Source: JADMIH01 sp036399775 | GTDB lineage: Bacteria; Chloroflexota; Chloroflexia; QHBQ01; JADMIH01 | Length of the DNA: 64,000 bases | Assembly: GCA_036399775.1 (NCBI GenBank) | Contig: DASWMJ010000037.1 | Span: 1 to 64,000 of the forward strand | Reading direction: 5' to 3' | Part shown: piece by piece, positions 50,174 through 59,578 of the stretch | Layout: every line of letters begins with the position of its first letter | Numbering within the stretch: position 1 is the first letter of the stretch | Program-made: the position numbers and the translations under genes | The notes under the pieces: generated by a model | Database searches by the model: none | Told to the model about the DNA's origin: nothing | The model's input: only the letters and a program-made list of their open reading frames with translations

Positions 50174-51349
50174 ATGAATCTTGAACTTTTCCAAGATAGT
50201 CCATCTGGGGAGATGGTACGCGAACGTCATGGTAATGAGGAATACTGGGCGTTTGTGCCTAATCCTCTTCCGCCAGAGGTGGGACTAGATATGGCATTGG
50301 TGAATTCGATTCTTAAAGCGGATAGCGCGCTTAGTGAAATGCGGGGGTTGGCTAGAAATGTACCTAATCTTGCGCTGCTTAGTCATTCATTTATTCGCCG
50401 CGAAGCGGTGTTATCATCAAGGATTGAAGGAATCCATACCAGCATTATTGAGCTTTATACATATGAAGCACAGCAACTGACTGCGCCTGGTGCCGGTACT
50501 AACCCTAATGAATCCAATCTGCTACAGGTTGTGAATTACGCGCGGGCTTTAGGGTTCGGAGTGGAATGTGTAAGAGAGGGTCGTCCTATAAGTCTAAGTT
50601 TCATACGTGAGATTCATGGGTTGCTCATGGAGAAAGGTCGAGGTGAAGAGACCCACCCAGGCGAATTTCGTACAATCCAGAACGTCATCGGTAACAGAGG
50701 GGCAAGGTTAGCGGATGCACGGTTTATACCGCCGCCTGTTATCCAAATGCGAGATGCGCTTCATGCTCTTGAGCAATATTTGCAATCAAACGACGATGAT
50801 CCTGTGTTGCTTAGGCTTGCCTACGTACATTATCAATTCGAAACTATCCACCCTTTTGAGGATGGCAATGGAAGAGTTGGACGTATGCTTATTCCCTTGT
50901 TACTAATCCGTTGGGGTGTCCTGCCTCAACCGCTCTTTAATCTTAGTGCCTACCTCGAGCGTAACCGAGATGAGTATTGTGACCGACTCCTTACAGTGAG
51001 TAGAGTTGGAGCATGGCGTGAATGGATAGAATTTTTCCTACGAGGAATAGCTGAAGAAGCGAAAGACGCAATTAACAGAGCTCAACTGATGCTTGATATA
51101 AGAGCCAGGTGGCAACAGCAACTACATGGCGAGAAGCACGTTACTGGAACGGTCTTTGCTGCTGCTGACTACATATTTGAGAAGCCTATACTTGCAGCTA
51201 AGCATCTCCAAGAGAAGTTCCGCATATCTGCACCGACAGCAAGGGAAGCACTAAAACGCTTAGAAGGTATTGGTGTTGTCGAGGAAACAACTGGCGCGGA
51301 ACGTAACAGGGTCTATGCAGCTACTGAACTCCTAAAGGTTATGGAATGA
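50174..51349 (+). CDS. Fic-domain protein with winged-helix C-terminus
   Basis: A 391-residue Fic protein of the widespread Fic_N/Fic/wHTH type. The catalytic motif is HPFEDGNGRVGRML (His and the Asn/Arg phosphate contacts), so AMP transfer is likely. The inhibitory alpha-helix with S/T-x-x-x-E-G/N is at SSRIEGIHTS in the N-terminal third, as in class II Fic proteins. The C-terminus (FRISAPTAREALKRLEGIG) is a winged-helix DNA-binding domain. Ribosome site GGAGG lies before the ATG. The gene is markedly AT-rich, as if acquired. Confidence 0.87.
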   Translation: MNLELFQDSPSGEMVRERHGNEEYWAFVPNPLPPEVGLDMALVNSILKADSALSEMRGLARNVPNLALLSHSFIRREAVLSSRIEGIHTSIIELYTYEAQQLTAPGAGTNPNESNLLQVVNYARALGFGVECVREGRPISLSFIREIHGLLMEKGRGEETHPGEFRTIQNVIGNRGARLADARFIPPPVIQMRDALHALEQYLQSNDDDPVLLRLAYVHYQFETIHPFEDGNGRVGRMLIPLLLIRWGVLPQPLFNLSAYLERNRDEYCDRLLTVSRVGAWREWIEFFLRGIAEEAKDAINRAQLMLDIRARWQQQLHGEKHVTGTVFAAADYIFEKPILAAKHLQEKFRISAPTAREALKRLEGIGVVEETTGAERNRVYAATELLKVME

Positions 51350-51376
51350 AAGAGTTTTGCAAAACTCTTTCATTCC
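51343..51376. terminator. Palindromic terminator overlapping the Fic stop codon
   Basis: A perfect 34-bp palindrome (ggaatgaaagagttttg and its complement) contains the Fic TGA. A second imperfect hairpin of the same sequence type follows at 51386-51405. It would stop fic transcription and also reads towards murA. Confidence 0.7.
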
Positions 51377-51474
51377 ATCGAATTTAATGAAAGAACTCTT
51401 TCATTAGCTTACAATTGTATGCTTTGCAAACCCATCTTCCTCGTCTAATTGGTGCCCGTTCTTGAGAATCATTA

Positions 51475-52764
51475 TTACTCACTCACACGCCGGATTTTGG
51501 CCCCCAGCGCTTCCAACCGCTTCTCTATAGCCTGGTAGCCTCTATCTATCTGGCCGACGTTGAAGATCGTGCTTTCCCCTTTGGCGCAGAGGGCAGCCTG
51601 AAGGAGCGCCATGCCTGCGCGGATGTCGGGGCTTGACACGTCCTCCCCCCTCAGCTTGACCTTGCCCACAACCACTGCGCGATGGGGGTCGCACAGTACT
51701 ATGCGGGCACCCATGCTTATAAGACGGTCAACGAAGAAGAGCCTGTTCTCGAACATCTTCTCGAATATCAGCACCGTGCCTTCGGATTGAGTGGCCGTTA
51801 CCAGGGCGATACTCATCAGGTCGGAGGGGAAGGCGGGCCATATGCCGTCGTCTATCTTCGGCACGGCCTCATGCACGTCATACGCCACTTTGAGGTCCTG
51901 CCCGCCCGGCACGACTATATCATCGCCGTCAACCCGTACCTCAACCCCCAGCTTCTTGAAGACGAGGCGGCTCATCCTCATATGCTCCGGGACCGCTTTG
52001 CGTATACGTAGCTCCCCGCCCGTGACCGCCGCCAACCCGATGAAGCTGCCTACCTCCATATGGTCCGAAAGTATAGTGTGCTCGCCCCTGTAGAGCCTGC
52101 TCACGCCCTGAATCGCCAGGGTATTCGTCCCTATACCGCTTATCTGCGCGCCAAGCCCGTTAAGCATATGGCACAAGTCCTGGACGTGCGGCTCGGCGGC
52201 GGCGTTGTAGATAGTGGTCTCGCCCTCGGCAAGCACGGCGGCCAGGATAGCCTGTTCGGTGCCGGTTACGCTCGCTTCGTCCAGGAATATATCCGCGCCT
52301 GCCAATCGTTCGGCGTGCATCCTATACTGGTCGTCATCTACCTCAACCGTCGCTCCCAGGGCTTGCAGGGCGAGCAGGTGAGTGTCTATGCGCCTGCGGC
52401 CAATGGCGTCGCCGCCCGGCTGGCCCACTACGGCGTACTTCGTCCGTGCCAGCAACGGCCCAGCCATCAGGATAGACCCCCTTACCTGCGACCCCAGGCT
52501 GCGGTCGGGCTGCCTGTCCACCACGTGCGCCTGCAACGTAATGGTATGGGTGGTAGAAAGCTCCGACGCGTCTACTTCCACGCCCATGCCCCGCAGGATG
52601 TTGAGCAGAGTACGCACATCCGCTATATCCGGCACGTTGTGGAGCGTCACAGGCTGGTCCGTAAGCAGACAAGCCGCAAGCATAGGCTGGGCCGAGTTCT
52701 TGTTCCCCGTGGGCGTGATCTCCCCGTGCAGGGCATACCCACCCTCAACTATAAGTCGCTCCAT
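51475..52764 (-). CDS. murA: UDP-N-acetylglucosamine 1-carboxyvinyltransferase
   Basis: First committed step of peptidoglycan synthesis: transfers enolpyruvyl from PEP to UDP-GlcNAc. The 429-residue product has TPTGNKNSAQPMLA (Lys22/Asn23), GSQVRGSILMAGPLLAR and the active loop VVGQPGGDAIGRRRIDTH. In most bacteria this loop has Cys (GGCAIGxRPxDLH), the residue alkylated by fosfomycin; here the codon at 52410-52408 is Asp (Asp119). Asp at this position is known to preserve activity and cause fosfomycin resistance in other lineages. The gene stands alone. Confidence 0.95.
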   Translation of the reverse strand: MERLIVEGGYALHGEITPTGNKNSAQPMLAACLLTDQPVTLHNVPDIADVRTLLNILRGMGVEVDASELSTTHTITLQAHVVDRQPDRSLGSQVRGSILMAGPLLARTKYAVVGQPGGDAIGRRRIDTHLLALQALGATVEVDDDQYRMHAERLAGADIFLDEASVTGTEQAILAAVLAEGETTIYNAAAEPHVQDLCHMLNGLGAQISGIGTNTLAIQGVSRLYRGEHTILSDHMEVGSFIGLAAVTGGELRIRKAVPEHMRMSRLVFKKLGVEVRVDGDDIVVPGGQDLKVAYDVHEAVPKIDDGIWPAFPSDLMSIALVTATQSEGTVLIFEKMFENRLFFVDRLISMGARIVLCDPHRAVVVGKVKLRGEDVSSPDIRAGMALLQAALCAKGESTIFNVGQIDRGYQAIEKRLEALGAKIRRVSE

Positions 52765-52795
52765 CTATCTCCTGATCGCTGTGCCTTACATGAAA

Positions 52796-52910
52796 CGTAG
52801 AACGTATTGCGTAATTATTTAACCACAAAGACACAAAGAGCACAAAGTTCGCTAAGGTTTTGTTTGGGGTTACGTTTACGTACTACGCAATACGCAATAC
52901 GTTCTACCTC
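52796..52910. repeat. Intergenic repeats between murA and the anti-sigma gene
   Basis: Contains accacaaagacacaaagag (from 52822), similar to the repeat at 5596, and an aatacgc-type heptamer block (52875-52903) that abuts the stop codon of the anti-sigma gene. Confidence 0.65.
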
Positions 52911-55900
52911 GTCACACGCAGGGTGAGGCTGTAATATAAAGATTGGTCCGGCGTGGGTGCCTTCAGCTTGAGCCAGTTGTTCCCGGCCTGCAAAGCATCG
53001 CCGGGCAGCACTACGGAGATCGTGCCTGGTTCGTCCGGTAGGACCTGGGCCTGCACGGGGCGGTCGTGCAGAGTGACGTTAGGCGAGCCACGCACAGGCT
53101 TCTCCCCCGTCGCTTTAGCATACAGGGAGAGCGCCCATAGAGCGCCGGAGGTGGCCGCAGGGCTGGACCAGCCTGCCCCTCTCCGCAAACCCATGAGCGA
53201 GCGAACATACGATGAAGCAGCCGCCTCGTAAGTCGCGGTGTTTGTAGCGCCCGTGCCGCCTTGACTCGTGGAGCTGCTCGCGACCAGGACTTCCAGCAGA
53301 GGAGCAAGCGCAACGTCTGTATCTGCCGAGGCTGGCCGCGCCTGGAGCAGCCTGTCCACGAGGGCGAAAGCGTCCTGCGTGTTGCCCGACTGCATAAGAG
53401 CCAGAGCCAGCCACGCCTGACCCGCCCGCGAAAGCGTCGCCTGCTGGCTACCCGAACCTGTATACGCCATAAGAGTCCGCGCCCAGTCAGCGTCGGCTTG
53501 CCCGTAAGATGAGAGGGCATACAGCCCATAGGCACGCACGTCCAGGTTCGCCTGGGTCTCTCGGCCGGTGAGTGGCCTGCCAACCTCGTAGGAGAGATAC
53601 GCCAGGCCCCGGCTGACCACTTCAACGTCGGCAGAGGGTATGGCCTCGCTGCCAGCGCCCGTCCAGGAGATTTGCTGTCGCCGCAGGGCAAGCAGCACGT
53701 GAGCCGTGCTTGCTACGCCGCTACTCTCCACGCCCCAACCTCCATCCGCATGCTGGGCCGCATAGATTTGTTGCATGACCAGCGATCGCTCCACGCTGGA
53801 TAGCTCTATCATAGCCGGACTGTACCCCGCCCGGCTGTAGGCGGCAGCCACCGAGGACGCGCCACTCAGGCGTGCCGCCGCCCAGTCTGCCCCATCACCC
53901 TGTCCGATTGGCCCCACCGGGAGGTCGGACGCGATATTCGCCAGGGCAGGCAAGAGCGAAGTCGAAGCGCGGATTTCGAGTTCCACTTTATCGCTCGACA
54001 GGCCGGAAGGCACCTGCACCCCCACTAATCGTTCTCCAACGAAAACGCCGGAGGCATAAGTAACAACGGTGCCGGGGTTCGCTTCTGCCTGCACTTCCAA
54101 CGGCCAGGCCCCCTCCACACCTGAACTCGGCATGAAGTAAAACTTGATGTCCGCGCGCTGCGGAGAGGCCACTATGTAGCTCCAATTCAGCCTTTGCCAC
54201 CCCCCGGCAGCCACTTCCAAAGGCTGCGAGCCGCCGCCCAGCACCCTCAGCGAGCCGCCAACCGCGCGCACCCCGGATGAGATAGCTTCTTTGCCCGGAT
54301 TATGAACGACAATAGACACGTTCTGGGGCACGCCGGATGGCGCTTTCTGCATCGTGGGGGCCTGTATAGCGGGTCCGGGCATGACCCTGACCACCGACCA
54401 TGATTGCATGTAAATGCCATCGTCCGTGCCGACTTCGGCCATGACGTACCACAGGCTGGGGCCGGGGGCGGTTAGCGTAGTAGTGGCCGGTACGGACGAG
54501 TCGATTTTGACTCCCGACTCCCAACTCAGGTACGAGTCTTCAGCGCCGTCCAGGTAAGACACTCGCCTGAGCCACACAGAAGCTGTGCCCGATAGCTTGC
54601 CGGCACCATCCATCTCACCGACAAAGCCCAACCTGACGGGTATCTGAGAGCCGGCTGCGACGCTCTCAGGCGCGTCTACCTTCAGCGAGAGGGTAGGGTC
54701 CTGGTTGGGCATCAGGTCTAGCATTCGGGTGGCATGCACGCCCGCCCGGAGGAACTGCATGCGCCCGCCACCGAAGCGCGGAGGAAGCTCCAGCGTAACA
54801 TCACGTTTTTCAGCCAGGTCCAACACCCAGGCGAGCCGCTCACCCGCGGGCGATTCGGCAACTGCAAGCAGATCGCCCCCCAACGGGGCTTCGCCCAGGC
54901 TGACTATGCGCACCTTAGTGGTGCGGTCAGCCTGCGGGCTGGCAACCACCGCCACATCCAGGCCAGGCGAGACCATCTGCCGTACCCCCGCTTGCGCGGC
55001 GCGCTCGGACATGGCGTCAAGATATTGTCGATCGCTGCCCCTCTGCCCCGATAGCGCAGCTTCTACGCCAAGATAGAGGGCAGGCTCGTTGTAGGTGGCG
55101 AGCCACGAGGGGAGCGGCGCGACAATCGTGGCTCGCCCCTCCTTGTCTGCCGCCAACCGGAGCGGCTGAGATAGCCATGCGTCACCCTCAATGCCGAGGG
55201 TAGCCGTCAAGACGGCCCCGGCGGCAGGCTCTCCGTTGGCGCGCAACACGCTCACCGTGCGCGTTACGGCTGTGGAGCCGGGTTCGATGCTGTCGCCCGG
55301 CGCTGTATACACGCTCAGAGTGTCGCCGGACGCGGCCACTACACGCAAGGGGAAATCGCGCCCTGTATCACCAGCCCGCACGCGCAAGGTGTAGACGCCA
55401 GGCTCAAGGTCGGGCGAGAGGTTGAACAGGCCGCTCACGCCGCCCACTCCGTCAGGTTTGAGAGTGAGGGCCGATAAGACGGGTCCGCCGGGCATGAGTA
55501 AGAATACCGACACCTGCTGCTCTGCGACGGGCGTGGAGACGGCAGTATCGCGGGGCTGCCGCAGGAGAGCGCGGAAATTTACGGGTTGGCCCGGATGGTA
55601 CGCAGGCAGGTCGGTCTGCATAGTCACCGCCAGACTGCCGGAGGGCGTGTCAGCCCACTCACCGGCTGGGTCCAAAGTGAGCGCAGCCAGGTGGCCCGCC
55701 CCATCCCTTGCCACCGCGAGACTTGCGCCCGACCCCTTCGTGGAAGGCTGCCAGAGGCCGGTCTGGTCCGCGAGGCCCTTTTCCAGGAGCACGCCTTCTC
55801 GTGAATAGAGCGAGATCTCGGCCCCTCCCCATGCCTTACCCACCAAAGTCGCCCAAAACGCCGCGCTATCTCCTGTGCGAGCAAGGTTGCCATCTTCTAC

Positions 55901-57385
55901 AAGGCGCAATTGCCAATCGGCAAGGACGCCAGACTGGTAAGGCACCGTAGCCACCAGCAGATAGATACCTGCCGGGAGGTTGCCAATTTCAGTGACGCTT
56001 TCAGCCGGTTGCTCAGGGGCAGGTACCTCAATACGCGCCAAACCCTCCATGACACCCGGTGGCAGTGGTGCAGGCCAGGGACGTGATTGCGCGCCCAAAG
56101 CCGAGAGTCGTTCGGAGGGGAAGCTGTAAACATCGAACTGCACCCCTTCGAGCGTAGCATCGTCGTTCCCGGCGAGCGCTTCGTAACGCACAGTAACAGG
56201 CTGTGAGGAAGCCGCCACTCGCCCATCCAACAATCTCAGCCGGGGGCTGGGTAACTCCACAATGTAAGCGAATTCGTATGCTCGCCCCAGCGTGTCAGCC
56301 GTTAGCGTACGCGCGCTTCCCGCAATACGCAGATACACCTCTCCTAAAGGTAATGGCCCTGACGCTGTGACGGCCAGGCGCGTGCCCGCATCATCCCAGG
56401 CAAGAGAGACAGGTATATCGTAGCTCGCGCCAGCCCCACGCATGCTAATCTTGCCCGCGATAGCCTTATCCATAGGCACCTGGAAGTTTAGCGCGAATGT
56501 GGTCATGGGGGAAATAGAAGCGCCCGATGGCAAATCGGGCGTGACAGTATAAGGAGAGCGCGTTTGGAACGACCACATCGCCGGGTTGCCAAGAGGCACG
56601 CCCGCCAGCGACCGCGCCGTGCTGCTTAGCATAACCGTGTAGGTGATACCCCGCAGCAAACCCGCTTCGATGGGAGCAAAGCGCACTTCGTTGTCTGCCT
56701 CCCACTTGAAGGCCCCCGCCGCGGGTGGGTCTACCAGCAACGCGCCTTCAACCGAAGCGCGGTCCATCGGCTGGTCGAAGCGCACGCTTACCTCCTGGTT
56801 GAGAGGAACGTCACGCGCTGCATCCAGGGGCAACGAGCGTACGACGTTGGGCACGGCCACCGGGCCGCCCACACCGTACACGCCCTGCGATATAGCCGAT
56901 ACCGGCGTACTGTTTACGGTGTCACGGCTCGCCTCCGGGGGTAACTCAAAGCCCACTTTGTTGTATCCCACCAGGGGTGGCAGCAGGTTCAGCCAGTAGG
57001 CCAGCCCGATAGCCGCGAAGAGCATGGCGACCGCACCCAACACTACCCGCCTGGGGGAGAGGTCGAAGCGCAAGAAGAGGCTGAGCATGGGGAAGCGCAA
57101 GCCCCGTACCCTGGGAACGGTAGCCGGGCGTAATGGCTGGAGTGAGCCAGGCGTTAAGGGACCGGTCTTGTGCCGCAAGGAGCCAAGCACGGCATCGCGC
57201 ACGCGGTCGGAGGGCTGAGTCTGAGGGATGCCCTTCAAGAGGACTTCGCTCTGCCGCACGCGCGCCAGCCACGCCGCGCAGTGGGCGCACTTATCTACGT
57301 GAGCCAGCAGTTCGCGCCTCTGGCGGGGCGTTACCTCGCTATCAACGTAGCGGGAGAGGAGGTCGCGGTACTTATCGCAGTTCAA
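52904..57385 (-). CDS. Anti-sigma factor fused to alpha-2-macroglobulin-like ectodomain
   Basis: A 1,493-residue membrane protein. Residues 1-45 are a zinc-type anti-sigma domain: AHVDKCAHCAAW gives His29-x3-Cys33-x2-Cys36. A TM segment is near 113-133 (VVLGAVAMLFAAIGLAYW). Outside follow Ig-like folds (VRSLPLDAARDVPLNQEVSV, WSFQTRSPYTVTPDLPSG) and then macroglobulin repeats (MQTDLPAYHPGQPVNFRALL). The helical C-terminal part (MIELSSVERSLVMQQIYAAQ, GGWGVESSGVASTAHVLLAL) resembles the thioester-domain toroid. The thioester motif GC-x-EQ is not present. The start is TTG 57385, after GGGAGGGGCAGG, overlapping the sigma-factor stop. The fusion is unusual; known anti-sigma proteins have short periplasmic tails. 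Confidence 0.85.
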   Translation of the reverse strand: MNCDKYRDLLSRYVDSEVTPRQRRELLAHVDKCAHCAAWLARVRQSEVLLKGIPQTQPSDRVRDAVLGSLRHKTGPLTPGSLQPLRPATVPRVRGLRFPMLSLFLRFDLSPRRVVLGAVAMLFAAIGLAYWLNLLPPLVGYNKVGFELPPEASRDTVNSTPVSAISQGVYGVGGPVAVPNVVRSLPLDAARDVPLNQEVSVRFDQPMDRASVEGALLVDPPAAGAFKWEADNEVRFAPIEAGLLRGITYTVMLSSTARSLAGVPLGNPAMWSFQTRSPYTVTPDLPSGASISPMTTFALNFQVPMDKAIAGKISMRGAGASYDIPVSLAWDDAGTRLAVTASGPLPLGEVYLRIAGSARTLTADTLGRAYEFAYIVELPSPRLRLLDGRVAASSQPVTVRYEALAGNDDATLEGVQFDVYSFPSERLSALGAQSRPWPAPLPPGVMEGLARIEVPAPEQPAESVTEIGNLPAGIYLLVATVPYQSGVLADWQLRLVEDGNLARTGDSAAFWATLVGKAWGGAEISLYSREGVLLEKGLADQTGLWQPSTKGSGASLAVARDGAGHLAALTLDPAGEWADTPSGSLAVTMQTDLPAYHPGQPVNFRALLRQPRDTAVSTPVAEQQVSVFLLMPGGPVLSALTLKPDGVGGVSGLFNLSPDLEPGVYTLRVRAGDTGRDFPLRVVAASGDTLSVYTAPGDSIEPGSTAVTRTVSVLRANGEPAAGAVLTATLGIEGDAWLSQPLRLAADKEGRATIVAPLPSWLATYNEPALYLGVEAALSGQRGSDRQYLDAMSERAAQAGVRQMVSPGLDVAVVASPQADRTTKVRIVSLGEAPLGGDLLAVAESPAGERLAWVLDLAEKRDVTLELPPRFGGGRMQFLRAGVHATRMLDLMPNQDPTLSLKVDAPESVAAGSQIPVRLGFVGEMDGAGKLSGTASVWLRRVSYLDGAEDSYLSWESGVKIDSSVPATTTLTAPGPSLWYVMAEVGTDDGIYMQSWSVVRVMPGPAIQAPTMQKAPSGVPQNVSIVVHNPGKEAISSGVRAVGGSLRVLGGGSQPLEVAAGGWQRLNWSYIVASPQRADIKFYFMPSSGVEGAWPLEVQAEANPGTVVTYASGVFVGERLVGVQVPSGLSSDKVELEIRASTSLLPALANIASDLPVGPIGQGDGADWAAARLSGASSVAAAYSRAGYSPAMIELSSVERSLVMQQIYAAQHADGGWGVESSGVASTAHVLLALRRQQISWTGAGSEAIPSADVEVVSRGLAYLSYEVGRPLTGRETQANLDVRAYGLYALSSYGQADADWARTLMAYTGSGSQQATLSRAGQAWLALALMQSGNTQDAFALVDRLLQARPASADTDVALAPLLEVLVASSSTSQGGTGATNTATYEAAASSYVRSLMGLRRGAGWSSPAATSGALWALSLYAKATGEKPVRGSPNVTLHDRPVQAQVLPDEPGTISVVLPGDALQAGNNWLKLKAPTPDQSLYYSLTLRVTR

Positions 57386-57969
57386 CCTGCCCCTCCCAGC
57401 CTTTTATCGAGGTCGCCGTCTGTGAGTGTGTCGCTCGTGCGGGCGAAGCGTCCATATATCTGGATGAAAATCTCGCGTGCGCGGGCCAGGCGGCTGAAAA
57501 CGGTCCCCTTGGGTATCTTGAGGATTTCGGCTATCTCCTCGCAGGAGAAGCCTTCCACGGACCTGAGCACCAGGCAGACCGCGAGCGCGGGGGGCATCTC
57601 AAGGAGCGTGCGTCGCACCACATCCGCCTCCACCACCTGGGGAGTGAAATCCTCGGCGGTGAACTCGCCCGACTTGTCGTTCTCCTCCAAAATGGGCATC
57701 CAGGTAATCAACTTGCGGCGGCGCAGCACATCAAAGCACGCATTGGAAGCTATGCGGTATAGCCACGCGCTGACGTTCGAGTCCTGGGCGATGTTGCGGA
57801 TGCTCTGGAAGGCTTTGAGGAAGGTTTCCTGGGTGATGTCGTCGGCAAGCTCCTGGCTGCTCACCAGGCGGTAGACATAGCGGTGAATAGGCGGGCTGTA
57901 ATGCTCGTAGATGAGCACAAACGCCTCTTCATCGCCGTTGCGTGCCCGTTCGATGACTGCTATGTCCAT
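57382..57969 (-). CDS. ECF sigma factor
   Basis: A 195-residue extracytoplasmic-function sigma factor. Region 2 includes DEEAFVLIYEHYSPPIHRYV, DDITQETFLKAFQSI and WLYRIASNACFDVLRRRK; region 4 has LVLRSVEGFSCEEIAEILK and GTVFSRLARAREIF. Its TGA overlaps the TTG start of the anti-sigma gene, so the two proteins are made together in the usual sigma/anti-sigma arrangement. The target promoter is not known; no copy of its -35/-10 pair can be assigned from this window. Confidence 0.92.
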   Translation of the reverse strand: MDIAVIERARNGDEEAFVLIYEHYSPPIHRYVYRLVSSQELADDITQETFLKAFQSIRNIAQDSNVSAWLYRIASNACFDVLRRRKLITWMPILEENDKSGEFTAEDFTPQVVEADVVRRTLLEMPPALAVCLVLRSVEGFSCEEIAEILKIPKGTVFSRLARAREIFIQIYGRFARTSDTLTDGDLDKRLGGAG

Positions 57970-58119
57970 AAAAGTGCCTGCGGAGGGTAGCGTAGCGGCC
58001 GGTTATTTGAGGTTGAAACTGAAGGAGAAATTAGAATAATGCCCTGAGATTATAGGAGGGATGGGGGTGCAACGTCAAGACTATACTTAATTAGAGCAGT
58101 AGTAGCTCGAACGGGTAGG

Positions 58120-58148
58120 TTGGCAAGAGAGTAATTTGCATATATAAT
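58120..58148 (+). promoter_or_regulatory. Promoter for the BrnTA-type module
   Basis: TTGGCA (58120-58125), a 17-base spacer and TATAAT (58143-58148), about 35 bases before the first start codon. Strong match to a housekeeping promoter. Confidence 0.65.
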
Positions 58149-58182
58149 GTATATACAATCGCTTTGAGCCAGGAGTTTACTT

Positions 58183-58455
58183 TTGACCTTTTATATAGAA
58201 GATTTCGTCTGGTTAGAGTGGGTTGTAGAAAAGATTATCACAAAGCACAACGTTGATCCGGGTGAGGTCGAAGAATGTTTCTTCAACCCGCCTTACAAAT
58301 TGCTCCAGGCCGGGAACGGTAAGTACAAATTACTCGGCAGGTCTGATAGCGGACGGTATCTGCTAGTAGTGTTCTCCTGGGAGGCCAATTTCGTCAAGGT
58401 TATCACCGCCCGTGACATGGAATCGGGTGAACGCCGCTATTATAGAGGCAAGTAG
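58183..58455 (+). CDS. BrnT-like toxin
   Basis: A 90-residue protein of BrnT/DUF497 type, which folds like RelE and cuts RNA: DFVWLEWVVEKIITKHNVDP, EVEECFFNPPYKL, and VVFSWEANFVKVITARDM followed by ERRYYRGK. It starts with TTG 58183, seven bases after AGGAG. The toxin-first order is typical of brnTA operons. Confidence 0.72.
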   Translation: MTFYIEDFVWLEWVVEKIITKHNVDPGEVEECFFNPPYKLLQAGNGKYKLLGRSDSGRYLLVVFSWEANFVKVITARDMESGERRYYRGK

Positions 58456-58465
58456 GAGATAAGAT

Positions 58466-58768
58466 ATGACTAAGATGCCATACTTCAACAGTGAGCAAGA
58501 AGAGTCTGACTTCTGGGATACCCATGTCATTACCGACTATCTAGAGGAGTTGACACCCACAGATGCAGTATTCGTCGATGCCAGACCTCGCAAGACCTTG
58601 ATCTCGCTTCGCCTGGACCCAGCCACTATCGCTCAACTAAAGGCTATTGCCCGCCAAAAGGGTGTGGGATACCAAACACTCATGCGTATGTGGGTCATGG
58701 AGCGCCTTGAGCATGAGTCCAAAACCAGGCAACTTGAAATAGAGCATCCTGCCCAGCAAGCGAGGTAG
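58466..58768 (+). CDS. BrnA-like antitoxin (CopG-type)
   Basis: A 100-residue protein: FWDTHVITDYLEELTP at the start, and a ribbon-helix-helix part TLISLRLDPATIAQLKAIAR followed by GVGYQTLMRMWVMERLEHES. It starts ten bases after the toxin stop. As antitoxin it would bind the BrnT-like protein and repress the promoter at 58120. Confidence 0.72.
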   Translation: MTKMPYFNSEQEESDFWDTHVITDYLEELTPTDAVFVDARPRKTLISLRLDPATIAQLKAIARQKGVGYQTLMRMWVMERLEHESKTRQLEIEHPAQQAR

Positions 58769-58781
58769 GTAGAACCTCCAG

Positions 58782-59576
58782 CTAAGGCGCTAGCTCCATC
58801 CCCATCATTCGCGCTAACTCGCCGGATGCCCGCAGCCTGCCGATAGTGGCATCTACCCGTGCGCTGAGGCCGGTCGCCTGCGCGGGCATCGCCACAACGT
58901 AAGGCTCATCCGTTATCGTGACGGGAAGAATACCTAGCGTCCTGGGGTGCTCGCGCAGGTATGCCCAGGCCGAGGCATTGTCTGTGATGACAGCATCCAA
59001 CTCCCCGCCCGCGAGCGCGGAGAGAGCATCACCCGGCGAATGGTAGATTGATTGGAGCTTCATCCCCTGCACGGTCGAGCGGGCCAGCCTGCGCGCCTCG
59101 GTATCGGCGGTAGAGCCAAGCTCCACACCGACCCGCTTCCCATTCAGGTCGGATATAGACGCGATACCCGGCTCTCCAACGCGCACCATCAGCACCTGCC
59201 CTGCCTGGTAATATGGCGTGGAGTACCTGATGTCCCTCTGACGCTCGTAGACAAACGGCAGCGCGGACACCAACACGTCCACCTTACCGGCAGCCAGAGC
59301 ATCGTACAGCGTATCGAGCGCCAGCGTCTGGAACTCCACCCGCACCCCCAGGTCAGAAGCGATGGCGCGGGCAAGCTCCGCGTCGTAGCCCATAACCTTG
59401 CCATCACGCAGCATCTCGAACGGCGGGTAGGTCGGGTCGGTGCCCACGCGGAGCACGCCGCTTTGCTCAATCTGCTGTAGGAAAGGGTCAGGCGTGCGCT
59501 GCTGCCCCACCCAGGTAAACACCCCAACCGCCGCAAGCGCAGCAATAATCGTGATGTCTAAGAGTAAGCGTCGCAT
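58782..59576 (-). CDS. Solute-binding protein, amino-acid ABC transporter type (SBP_bac_3)
   Basis: A 264-residue lipid- or TM-anchored periplasmic-type binding protein: TM anchor LLLDITIIAALAAVGVFTW, then SGVLRVGTDPTYPPFEM, MGYDAELARAIASDLGV, YSTPYYQAGQVLMVRVG and GSTADTEARRLA. The fold is that of polar amino-acid binding proteins. No permease or ATPase is adjacent, so it may be a receptor rather than a transporter part. ATG 59576 follows the upstream stop by two bases; TTG 59582 is an alternative. Confidence 0.8.
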   Translation of the reverse strand: MRRLLLDITIIAALAAVGVFTWVGQQRTPDPFLQQIEQSGVLRVGTDPTYPPFEMLRDGKVMGYDAELARAIASDLGVRVEFQTLALDTLYDALAAGKVDVLVSALPFVYERQRDIRYSTPYYQAGQVLMVRVGEPGIASISDLNGKRVGVELGSTADTEARRLARSTVQGMKLQSIYHSPGDALSALAGGELDAVITDNASAWAYLREHPRTLGILPVTITDEPYVVAMPAQATGLSARVDATIGRLRASGELARMMGMELAP

Positions 59577-59578
59577 AC

